Origin: a virus
Length of the DNA: 64,000 nucleotides
IMG/VR virus record: IMGVR_UViG_3300020204_000048
Location: 1-64,000 of that record
Strand: one strand, 5' to 3'
In this document: positions 40,372-50,000 of the stretch, one piece after another
Position numbering within the stretch: the stretch's first letter is position 1
Layout: every line of letters starts with the position of its first letter
The notes under the pieces: model-generated
Seen by the model: only the letters and a program-made list of their open reading frames with translations
Databases searched by the model: none
Told to the model about the DNA's origin: nothing
Program-made: the position numbers and the translations under genes

Positions 40372-43300
40372 TTGATTAGAGATCCGGGACCTATTCATAA
40401 TCTAGGCTACAGCGTGACGTCTAGAGACGTCCCAACTATGGTTGATGAAGAAAGGGGAGATGCCCCTAATTCGTCTTTTATTACAAAAGCTTTAAATGAT
40501 CACCCTGTTCTAAGATTTATATCTACTGCAGCAACAACAATGGCTTCGGCTTTTGTTTTGTCAAAGCTAACAAAAGAGGGTGGACTAAGGCTGGCCAAGA
40601 CTGTTCAGGATAGAGCTGACAGTGGTGCTAGCAGATTTTCTTCTAATATTGTTAATGTATTTCCTAAAATCAGAAAAGAGTTAGACGAGCTTTCTGGTGT
40701 TAGCCGAATGATTGATGGGAATACTCCCGATCAACTAGATCCGTATTCCCGACTTGTCTTTGAGACAGCAGAAGGCAAGCTTACTACCGGCGTGATCAAG
40801 CACACAGACAGAGGTTATCACTGGACTGCTGGAGAAATTAGAAGAAGTGGAAAAGGGATAGAGTATGAGACAGCTGGAGTATGGGGTTTCCGAGAGGAAT
40901 CTCAGTCTCGCTTAGTCTCTATGGCCCGTAGAATGCCCTACGAACTGCCGGCGATGTATGTTGGTCAGAAAGCTATAGTTGATCCAATTTTTGGCGGTAG
41001 AGACGATTCTAAGGTTAAATGGTATAATCCTGTTGACGTAGTTACAGATTTTGTTAAAGATTCCACAATTAACCTAGTCTCAATGATGATTCCGTTCGAA
41101 GTCGGTGGCGCTGCCATCGGGAATGCTAGATCTTCACTGTCTAATTTTAGATATTCAATGTCAGACTTGGCAAGGTCGACTGGCACGACAGATCTGAAAA
41201 CAACTTCTTCAAGAATGTTTGTTAATTTGGCAGATATTATGTCTGAAGTTGGTCATGATTTAGCAAATATAACTCAAAAAGCTATAAAAGTTTCTGCTCA
41301 AACCAGTGGAGCGATAAAAGCTGCTACTACAGAATATAATCAACAAAGAGTTGATATTAATACGATTCTTTCAAGAACAAGAAATCTTAGAGCAAAGCAA
41401 ATCTATGAAGATTCCAAGGGGTCTAAGCTTAAAAGGGCAAGAAATGTAGCGACCCAATACGCATTTGGTAATGACGTTAATGGAAATTCTGGATATATAG
41501 ATTTATTTCCTGGACTTAGAGGCGTTGGCAGTGCCGTTAGACAGGGTATAAATCAATTCCGTAAAGTAGGTCAAGGTTACGATGTCGTAACTAGAGCCAT
41601 TGACTTTGATGCTGCTGTTCAAAAATATGGCGCTGCAAATCCTGACGCCTACAGAAGGCAGCTAAAAGGAATTATAGAAAATCTTCAAGCTAACTCTTCC
41701 AATAGAATGGCCACTATGGCTAGCAAAATGGCTAGAACATTTGGTGGACCAATGGGTTCTGAGAGTTTTTATTCGTCAGAGTTCTATAAGGGAATAGAGC
41801 AAACCGAGTATAAGAAGGTCTTATATAGATCTTTGATGGAAAAAACTGCAACGTCAGATAGAGATGATTTTGCAAAAACTATAGCAAAGTTTATTGACGA
41901 TATAGATATCAATAAAACCGCTATGGAGCCATCAAGAAGAATAACTATAGGCGAAACTAAAATACTCCTTGATGGCGATGAGCCATTTGACGAAATAATA
42001 AATAGATTTAAAGGAACTTTATCAAAAAATAGAGCAGATGAATTTGTTCAAAAAGTTGGCAATTCTGATGTTCTACAGCAATCAATCATTGATGCAAACA
42101 GACTCTTCGCAGGAGCAGAGTTTCAGGCCGCCATAAAAGCTAAAGCCACAAAGGGGTATAAGGCATTCCAGGAACAAGGAATGTTTAAGGTAGCTGGAAA
42201 AGTTTTAAAAACTAAGAAAGCAGATTTTGAAGATTTTCTTGATTTGGATAACTTATCTTACGCACAAAAAGATTTTCTAATTAAAAGATCTGCTCAAAGA
42301 TTAGGAATGAAACTAAAATCAGCTGATGGCACAGACTTAACTAGGGGTGAGTTAGGGGAGTCTTTAGGTAAGGTTGGTCTTGATGTAAAAAACCTTGGTC
42401 AGCTAAGAAGTTTTCTTGTTAGAGAAAAGCAAATAAGCTCTGGTGTTTTTGCTAGCGGTTTTAATCTTTTAGGTTTAAGGCAAATAACTGTTGACGAGGC
42501 AACTCAACGTGGAGTGTTCGCAAATCTAGATGAGGAAACTCAAAGTTTTATTAATCAATTATCATCCAGTATGGTTAGGGCTGATCCAACAAAAACAGCT
42601 TCGAGTGTTTCTGTTCTTCCTGATATCTTTATCACTAAAACAGGTAATATTTTAGATGTTTCTGGAATAAAACAGTCTGTAAGAAATGTTGGAAACTTTT
42701 TAGCTAATGATTTAAGAATACCAGTTCTTGGTTTTAATCCAGCAGATTTAGCCGCTAAGCAGTCGTTTAATGAAATGTCTGGACGAGCACCATTCCAATT
42801 TATCCAAGGTAAAATTTCTCAGCCGTTTTTGCAGGAAGCAGATAAATCTGCTGACTTCTATTTATTTTTTAGTGGTGGAAAAACCAAAGGCAATGTTATG
42901 GCGTTTAATTACAACGTCATGGCTCAACAATACACTTCTAGAACATTAGATGGAACTTTTAGACCTTTAAAGAAAAACAGTTCGCAGCTTTTAACTCGTG
43001 CAGCCAGAAACGCTGCTGCCGAAAGAGATGCTGAGTCACTTAACTCTTTAAACTATCAGGAAAATACATTTAGAAGTAAATTCTTTTCTGCTCTATCTAG
43101 ATTTGGTGTAACGCCAGAAAAAGAATTGAGATTTAGACAAGCTTTTGATATAAACTATGACCAGCCAAACTCAATATTTGGTTTCATGTCTAGATTTTCT
43201 AGAAGAAATATCGATCCAGAAAATCCTAGATTTTTTGCAGAAGTAATAGCCGGAAAAGATATCATCACAAAAGCCGGCACCTTAAGAAGGAACATCATTA

Positions 43301-46300
43301 AAGATGTAGATGGCAATGTTCAAAAGGTAAATGTAATCAATGCCGAAACTGGTCAAGAAATGGTTTCAGAAAAAGCTTTGCTAGAAGCTTTTGAAGGTTT
43401 TAGAAGAAGAACATTTAAAGCCGGTTTTTCTCGACGTGCAATGCAAAAAATTGAAGTAGCAGATCCGGCCTTAGCTACATTTAATGGTAGGAGAATAACT
43501 GATCTTCAGAATGTGCAAGACAAAATAGACTTCGCTAATGTCTTACTTAGAAATATCGAAAGAGATGCAAATGTTTTAAGAAGACAGGGCATTGATCCCG
43601 CAACGTTGTACCAAAGTGAATCTAGAATTAGGAAAGTATTAGAAGAATCAGATCTTTTATCTGGTTCACAAATTCGTTCGGTTAGCCCAACAATTATTAC
43701 AAGAGAAGATGAGTTAACAAACGAATTATTTAAGTTTTTAATTCAAAGAAATGAATTAATTGCAAATAGTACGAGTCAAACATTTGGTCAAAATTTTATT
43801 AAAATAAACCAAGCTTTAGCACAGATGGCTAAAGAAATGCCAGCTGGCGAATTGGCCGAAGCACAAGCCGCAGCATTTGGAGCTCTAACCAATCTAAACT
43901 CAGTAAGAGCTAACAGATCCTTTCTAAAAGAAATTCAGGTTCAAAGAAGAGCACTTGCAAATACAATAGAATCATTAGAAGCTGCCCCTGAACTAATTCA
44001 GCCATTTGCAACAGGTTCAATTGAAAGAGTTGGAGAAATAGGTAAGCTGGGTTTAGCTAAAAAATTATTATATCCCTCACTAAGCACCGCATCGTTTAAG
44101 ATATCTCATTTAGCTACAGACCCACTGGGTTCTGCTACTGGGCCTGGAGCAGACGTTTTATTGGTTCCTACTTTTGGTAGCGTATTTTCTAGAAATCCTG
44201 TAGGCGCATTAAAGAGTGTTGCAGGGATAAATACTTATAGTAGTCCGGAAAATTATTCTAATCTCTCTGCCGCAGTTTCTCATGGTGTGGAAAGATTAAA
44301 TAAATATTTTGGCACAGTTGGTTTGCAACTAGACGTAAATCAGTATGGCTCTCCATTGGATCTTTTTGCGCGAGGTATGATAGGCAAAAGAGTATTACCA
44401 CTATATGCCGGTGGATTAGCGTTTATGACTGCTGATAGAACAATTGGTGGAATGGTAAACGAAAAAGATGCAAGAGGAGAAAGGGTTTATTCTCCATTCT
44501 TTGTTGGCGCTGCCGCAAAAGCTGTAGGCGAAGTTCATGCATTAGGTGCGGGAATTATGCCTGGCGGAATGAGCTATGAAGAAAAAAGAGAACAGCTTTT
44601 TGAGGGCGAAGTACCCATAAGACAAGGTCGTTTTTGGCCATTAGGTAATACGCCTTTTATGGGCGGAAAGATAATGTATTATAGGCCTAGCATTTATCGT
44701 AAGATTGAAACAGGGTCGATGTTTACTTCTGACACGTATGGTTCACCTATTGAAAGAGCGTTATTTTATACAGATGTATCTCCACTGCGTCCATTGGATC
44801 CATATCGTTTTGAAAGAAAACATTATGAGGACAGACCTTATCCTGTGAGTGGAGAGTATTTTTCTGGTCCTTTTGGTCCGCTAACTCCTGCTCTAAATGC
44901 CACTTTGGGTAGAGTATTAAAGCCTCAAGTAAAAATGCACGAACAAGAAGTTTCCCAAGCCTTATCAAACTATGCTCCAGCAGGGCAGTCTGGAGCATAT
45001 GATGCAAGCGCTTATTTGCAGCAAGCAGCCATGCCAATGCTGCCAGGGCAAGCTGCGCAGCAGCAATCTGGTCAAGCTTTTATTGGCGGATCAGCGCAGG
45101 GGGGAATGCCTATGATGTCAATGGGTGTTTCTTCTGGTGGGCCCGGACCAGGAATGCAGGCATCAATAAATGCTCAGTTGGCAGGCAGGGCAGGAGCTTT
45201 AAATACTGCTAAATATTCGACTATGCAAAATATAGGTCAAATAAATAATCAGTATACTCAGATGGCATATGGTCCACCAAAAACTCCTGGGATGATGCCG
45301 CCAAGAATTGTTGGTGCAGGTTCGCCAATTTCAGTTAGCGATCCACAGGTGCAGCTTCAAGAATTTGGGTACAGAACCCAAGAGGCCTTAGGTATCTATG
45401 GTTTTGCTAGCGCAACATTCAGAGAATCTTTTGGATATGGTCAAGGAGACTTTGAACCACAAAGAGCTGTTCTACAGTCTGCCTCTAAAGCATACGGTAT
45501 GAGTAGGCAGTTCTGGGATTATAATCTTGGTGGACTTGGCGACGTTCCAATGTTGGGTGGAAGAAATTTTGGTTCGATAGAATTTTCCGAAATAACTAGA
45601 AGATTTATACCAAAAGAAAGAACTGGTGTGGATTACCTTAATCCAATACAAAACACCATGGGCAAACAGTATCCATTTTTGCCAGGACCAGAATATTATT
45701 TAGATTTTACTAGGGGAGATCCTTTTACAAAAGTTCAAGAAGGCGAATTGCGTTTACCCGGAGTCGCTTATGAAAGATTAAACCAGTTACATTCAGACGA
45801 AACTGGAAGATATGGTTTATTGGATCAGTTTAAAATACTTGGTGATGTCGCTCCATATTCTAAGCAGTATAGATATTTAGATAAAAAAATTAACAGCTAT
45901 TTAGATGATCCATCAGAAAGACTGCAAGCAGACAGCATTAGAGAGAGAGTGGCATCTATACAGCAGAAGGAAAGCTTTTCTGAATACAGTCATGTGGGCA
46001 AAACCGCTCAAGAAGCTGGAACTAATCCATTAGTCCACAATCTATCCAGAGCTGCAGAATACATTGCTCACAGAGATACTTTTATCAATAGAAAATTTAT
46101 TAATAAACAGACAGCAGTAGAAGATTGGGAAAGAAATAATGTTTATGGGGCTACATTCCCCGAATGGCAAAGGCCATTTGAAAGCTTTATAGAACCAATG
46201 CTTAACAAAGCTGCAGATAGAAATCCATTAGCTGCTTCTGCAAGCTTAGCTGCTTTCGGACTCTTTGCAGGTAGAACGCAGCCTGGAAAATTAGTCATGT

Positions 46301-47067
46301 CTGGCCTAGGTGCCGCGACTGGTTTAGTAGCTTCTACTGGGGCAAATCTTCAAGAGGCAATAACTGGAGATAGATTTATACCAATAGAAAGAAAAAAGGA
46401 ATTAGCCCTTGAAGAGTATGCTGATATTCTAAGTTATGTAAAAAATACAAGGTTAGCTAACATGGCAGAATCTTCCGGAGACGCAGCAGCAGCTTTTCAG
46501 TTTAGATCAGCAGCAAAAAGAACAATGTATGGAGCACCAATAGAAGCTATTGGTACAGGTAAATATGGAAGTGATGTAGAATCTTTATCTTTAGCGATTC
46601 CAAAAAGGAAGAGAGAGCATTTTAAGGCAATGATTAATGCTCCAGAAGAAGATAGGGAAAGGATACTTTCTACAGCTGGAAGATTAGAAAGAAGAATATA
46701 CGAAGCAGCATGGGGGATGCCTGTTGAGAAGCGTCCAGAGTTAACAGATTATTTTAGTAGACACGAACTTCCCGGTGAGGGGTGGGAGGGCTGGCATCCC
46801 AATACAAATATGGACTCTGTTAAGATTAAAATAGGTCAGCACATGGGTCTTGAAATGTCTCAAATGGGTTACTATCCTCAACAAATAAGAGAAGCTAATT
46901 TGGCTAATCCGAGTTATCCTCGGTTTGACTACTCTTCGAACTCCAATGCTGATGTGTCATATAGGTTGCGCTCTTTAATGAATGGCATGGGAGTTAGCGG
47001 TTCTGTTACTCCGGTAATGAATCCATTTGGTGGTCAACAAATTGACATAAGTGCAGGGGTTAGATAA
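40372..47067 (+). CDS. Giant virion protein, tape-measure candidate, 2231 aa
   Basis: The start is probably TTG at 40372, with AGTAGGGAAAG upstream; the next in-frame ATG (40438, residue 23) has no ribosome site. The protein is long, mostly helical, basic in places (about residues 870-970) and has a hydrophobic segment near the N-terminus and near residue 1960 (SASLAAFGLFAG). Residues 1420-1540 are proline/aromatic rich (PLRPLDPYRFERKHYEDRPY; VSGEYFSGPFGPLTPALN), followed by a low-complexity Ala/Gln/Gly stretch around 1560-1620. Position right after chaperone genes suggests a tape measure; by the rule of about 0.15 nm per residue it would give about 330 nm. No catalytic motif was found. Confidence 0.7.
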   Translation: MIRDPGPIHNLGYSVTSRDVPTMVDEERGDAPNSSFITKALNDHPVLRFISTAATTMASAFVLSKLTKEGGLRLAKTVQDRADSGASRFSSNIVNVFPKIRKELDELSGVSRMIDGNTPDQLDPYSRLVFETAEGKLTTGVIKHTDRGYHWTAGEIRRSGKGIEYETAGVWGFREESQSRLVSMARRMPYELPAMYVGQKAIVDPIFGGRDDSKVKWYNPVDVVTDFVKDSTINLVSMMIPFEVGGAAIGNARSSLSNFRYSMSDLARSTGTTDLKTTSSRMFVNLADIMSEVGHDLANITQKAIKVSAQTSGAIKAATTEYNQQRVDINTILSRTRNLRAKQIYEDSKGSKLKRARNVATQYAFGNDVNGNSGYIDLFPGLRGVGSAVRQGINQFRKVGQGYDVVTRAIDFDAAVQKYGAANPDAYRRQLKGIIENLQANSSNRMATMASKMARTFGGPMGSESFYSSEFYKGIEQTEYKKVLYRSLMEKTATSDRDDFAKTIAKFIDDIDINKTAMEPSRRITIGETKILLDGDEPFDEIINRFKGTLSKNRADEFVQKVGNSDVLQQSIIDANRLFAGAEFQAAIKAKATKGYKAFQEQGMFKVAGKVLKTKKADFEDFLDLDNLSYAQKDFLIKRSAQRLGMKLKSADGTDLTRGELGESLGKVGLDVKNLGQLRSFLVREKQISSGVFASGFNLLGLRQITVDEATQRGVFANLDEETQSFINQLSSSMVRADPTKTASSVSVLPDIFITKTGNILDVSGIKQSVRNVGNFLANDLRIPVLGFNPADLAAKQSFNEMSGRAPFQFIQGKISQPFLQEADKSADFYLFFSGGKTKGNVMAFNYNVMAQQYTSRTLDGTFRPLKKNSSQLLTRAARNAAAERDAESLNSLNYQENTFRSKFFSALSRFGVTPEKELRFRQAFDINYDQPNSIFGFMSRFSRRNIDPENPRFFAEVIAGKDIITKAGTLRRNIIKDVDGNVQKVNVINAETGQEMVSEKALLEAFEGFRRRTFKAGFSRRAMQKIEVADPALATFNGRRITDLQNVQDKIDFANVLLRNIERDANVLRRQGIDPATLYQSESRIRKVLEESDLLSGSQIRSVSPTIITREDELTNELFKFLIQRNELIANSTSQTFGQNFIKINQALAQMAKEMPAGELAEAQAAAFGALTNLNSVRANRSFLKEIQVQRRALANTIESLEAAPELIQPFATGSIERVGEIGKLGLAKKLLYPSLSTASFKISHLATDPLGSATGPGADVLLVPTFGSVFSRNPVGALKSVAGINTYSSPENYSNLSAAVSHGVERLNKYFGTVGLQLDVNQYGSPLDLFARGMIGKRVLPLYAGGLAFMTADRTIGGMVNEKDARGERVYSPFFVGAAAKAVGEVHALGAGIMPGGMSYEEKREQLFEGEVPIRQGRFWPLGNTPFMGGKIMYYRPSIYRKIETGSMFTSDTYGSPIERALFYTDVSPLRPLDPYRFERKHYEDRPYPVSGEYFSGPFGPLTPALNATLGRVLKPQVKMHEQEVSQALSNYAPAGQSGAYDASAYLQQAAMPMLPGQAAQQQSGQAFIGGSAQGGMPMMSMGVSSGGPGPGMQASINAQLAGRAGALNTAKYSTMQNIGQINNQYTQMAYGPPKTPGMMPPRIVGAGSPISVSDPQVQLQEFGYRTQEALGIYGFASATFRESFGYGQGDFEPQRAVLQSASKAYGMSRQFWDYNLGGLGDVPMLGGRNFGSIEFSEITRRFIPKERTGVDYLNPIQNTMGKQYPFLPGPEYYLDFTRGDPFTKVQEGELRLPGVAYERLNQLHSDETGRYGLLDQFKILGDVAPYSKQYRYLDKKINSYLDDPSERLQADSIRERVASIQQKESFSEYSHVGKTAQEAGTNPLVHNLSRAAEYIAHRDTFINRKFINKQTAVEDWERNNVYGATFPEWQRPFESFIEPMLNKAADRNPLAASASLAAFGLFAGRTQPGKLVMSGLGAATGLVASTGANLQEAITGDRFIPIERKKELALEEYADILSYVKNTRLANMAESSGDAAAAFQFRSAAKRTMYGAPIEAIGTGKYGSDVESLSLAIPKRKREHFKAMINAPEEDRERILSTAGRLERRIYEAAWGMPVEKRPELTDYFSRHELPGEGWEGWHPNTNMDSVKIKIGQHMGLEMSQMGYYPQQIREANLANPSYPRFDYSSNSNADVSYRLRSLMNGMGVSGSVTPVMNPFGGQQIDISAGVR

Positions 47068-47069
47068 AA

Positions 47070-50000
47070 ATGTTGGGGAAAATAGCTAGTTTTCTAGAAA
47101 AACGAAGACAAGAGATTCCTGAGTATGAATCCTTTAGCGACTATTTGTCTGCGTACTTGTCTCCTTTATCTCCAGAGAAACAAGTTAGAGCAGCTAGAAG
47201 AATAATAGGAAAAATACCTACTGGCCAAAAAAGGTTAATAGAACCGTTTGTCGATCCAGCAGATAACATTTTAAAATATAGGTCATCTTATTTTGATCCA
47301 GATGAAGGCAGGAAAGTATTTAACTCTGTTAACGACGCTATAGAATATTTTTCTTCGCTGCATATTACTGAAGTTTACAGATTATCAAAAGATGATGTCC
47401 CCGTTGTATATAGGGGATATGGTCAGGTTTTAAGGGATATGGAAAAAGTCGCCATACAGCAAAATCTTTTTGGTATAGAAGCTTTAGAGATGAATATCGC
47501 TATTCATAAAGGTGGACTAGATACTCAGCAGGGCACTGAAGCGCTAAAAGCCTTTTTTGATGCACAGAAGCAAAAAGGCTATGGTTTACTCTTACCTACG
47601 GATGATGGCGGAATTGCTTTGAACTTGGTTGCGACAATTGCTGGCAAAAAACAAGTTCTAGGTTTAGATCAAACATTGGAAGTGATGCAGGCAGCAAATG
47701 TATCTGCTATAGATCCAGATGTTTTAGAGGACGCTTTGAGGTCGGGAAATAAAAAAGTAGCTTCTTTAATTCAAAAGTTGGATAAAAGATTGCGTGGCGT
47801 TTTGTCTCCAAGAGAGGTTTCTGTTTCTGGTGGTGCTCTAGAATCAATATTGGATGAAGTTGGTAAGCCTGGGTTATCATTCGCTGATTCAATTCTTAAC
47901 ACTGATCCAGTTTTTGAGGCACTGGGGTTAGCTCTAGATATTGATACATTGAAAAATGTTTCAGGAATGAACAATGCAGAAAAAGCCGCAGACGCAGCGC
48001 AAAGAATAAGAGATTCTTGGATGATTGGGGGTCAAGATAGATCTAAGGATTTTTATAAAATAATTTTAGATGAGGTAATTCGTGGACAGACTGGGCCAGG
48101 GCCAATAAAAACTGAAGTATATTCTGATATTGGCAATTATCTAAAGATAGCTATGCAAGACGCTATAGACAGTGGAGATGTAGATATTACTGTTGGCAAA
48201 TATGGTACAGATGTTTTGAAAAGTAAGCTTGGTTTATTGAAAGATAGGTTAGAAAAAGGTGCAGCTGGCGATGAAAAGGCTTTAAGTGAAATAGATAAAA
48301 AGTTTAACATTATTGACGTTTTACTTGATGAGATGGAAAAGGGGTCAGATGGTTCTATGTTGATAAATGATTCCTATACTAAAGCTATTCGAAAAGGGTA
48401 TCAATCTGAGATAGATGAATTAGATAAACAGTATGCACAGGCTACTAGTAGATTAGAAAAACAAGATATTCTTTTGAAAAAAAGAGAAATTCAGAGATCC
48501 TCGAGCCAATTAGATAAATCTAAGGGCTTGTCTCAAATAACTGTTCGTGGAAATGTTGTCTTTGATGCGGGAGATCAAGCGCGCCCCGCTAGAATATTCT
48601 CTCTAAAAGGCGCAGCAATGAGTGTTGAGTTTACTGGAAGATATACAAAATATTCTATTATTGCACCAAAGGCAACAACGAAAAGAGAAACTAGAATATC
48701 TGGTTTAACAGACATTCTAAACATTTCTGGTACCGGAGAGTCTAAAGGTGCAGTCTATGCCGATCCTATGCTTGATGCGTTTCATGCAGCAGTATTTGGT
48801 TCGCCACAATCGCAACAATTGGGTAGAGAGTATTCTCTTGCTTTACAAAAAGAATTTAACGAGATGTTAAAAGCAAATAGGATTGATGAGAATGGAAAAT
48901 TTTATCAATCCCTATTAAGCGCTGCAAATTTCCAATCTGAAGATATATTAGACACTCAGCAATTTTCTCAACTAATGAATAGGAATATGGCGCAAGAGAT
49001 ACTTGAAATCCATAGAAGTGGCATTCCGCTAGATCAGCATCCCAGGGCTATGAATAGAATTATAGATTTTGCTCAAAAAGAATTTTTTAAGATTAAAAAG
49101 GGAATACCACTACCAGTAATGCCCGATGTGTATAGATTTGCTTTGAACGCAGAATCTACCCAGATTGGTATATCAAGTGGCAGAATGTTCTTGGATATGA
49201 CTGATCAAAATATAATGATGGATGAAGGATTCAGTCTCAGTACAACTCGTGTAAGATTTTCTAATCACAACTTATTAATGAGCGAAAGGGATGTTATTAG
49301 GTTCCACCATGCTCTTGGTGGATTCGACCTTGACGACAAAGGGCTACCAGTTTTGGGAACCTACATGTCTAATGGCAAAAGACGTTTGGCTATGGCCATG
49401 GCTCGTCAGCCCACGGGTGCAGGCGAAATGATTGGGTTTGTTCGCTTTAATGATATAGAAAGTTATCAAGAATTATTTGGTCATAACGCAGATTTTATGA
49501 AAACTTTAGATCAAATGATTTTAGATGAAAAAGAAAAATTGGCAGGTTCTGGTAGTTCTCCAACCTTAGACAGATTAAATATTTTACAGCAAAATTTATC
49601 TGGAAAATTCACATCAGAAGAAATGACACGAATTGATCAGTCTGCATTATTAGATGAACTTGAGGAAACAATTATAGATGTTAGAGATAGATTGTATGGT
49701 GGAAAAGCAAGAACTTTTGATAGAGCATATTTCGAATCACTAGGCGTCCTAAAGCAGGGTGCTAGTACAGTTGATTTTTTTGCAGGATCTAGATTAGTTG
49801 ATTTTGCTGGCGTTGATCCGGGCTTAACTTCCCTTGGCTTTCAAAAGTTAAAGACTGAAGTTATGGAAATGAATCTTGAAGATGATATTTATCGGATGTA
49901 TGAGCATCTTATGACAGATCAGCAAAAAACGCAACTAGGTGCTATCAGAGATCAGATACAAGCATTAAAAGGTCCGGCATATTCCGGTCAGTTTATACCT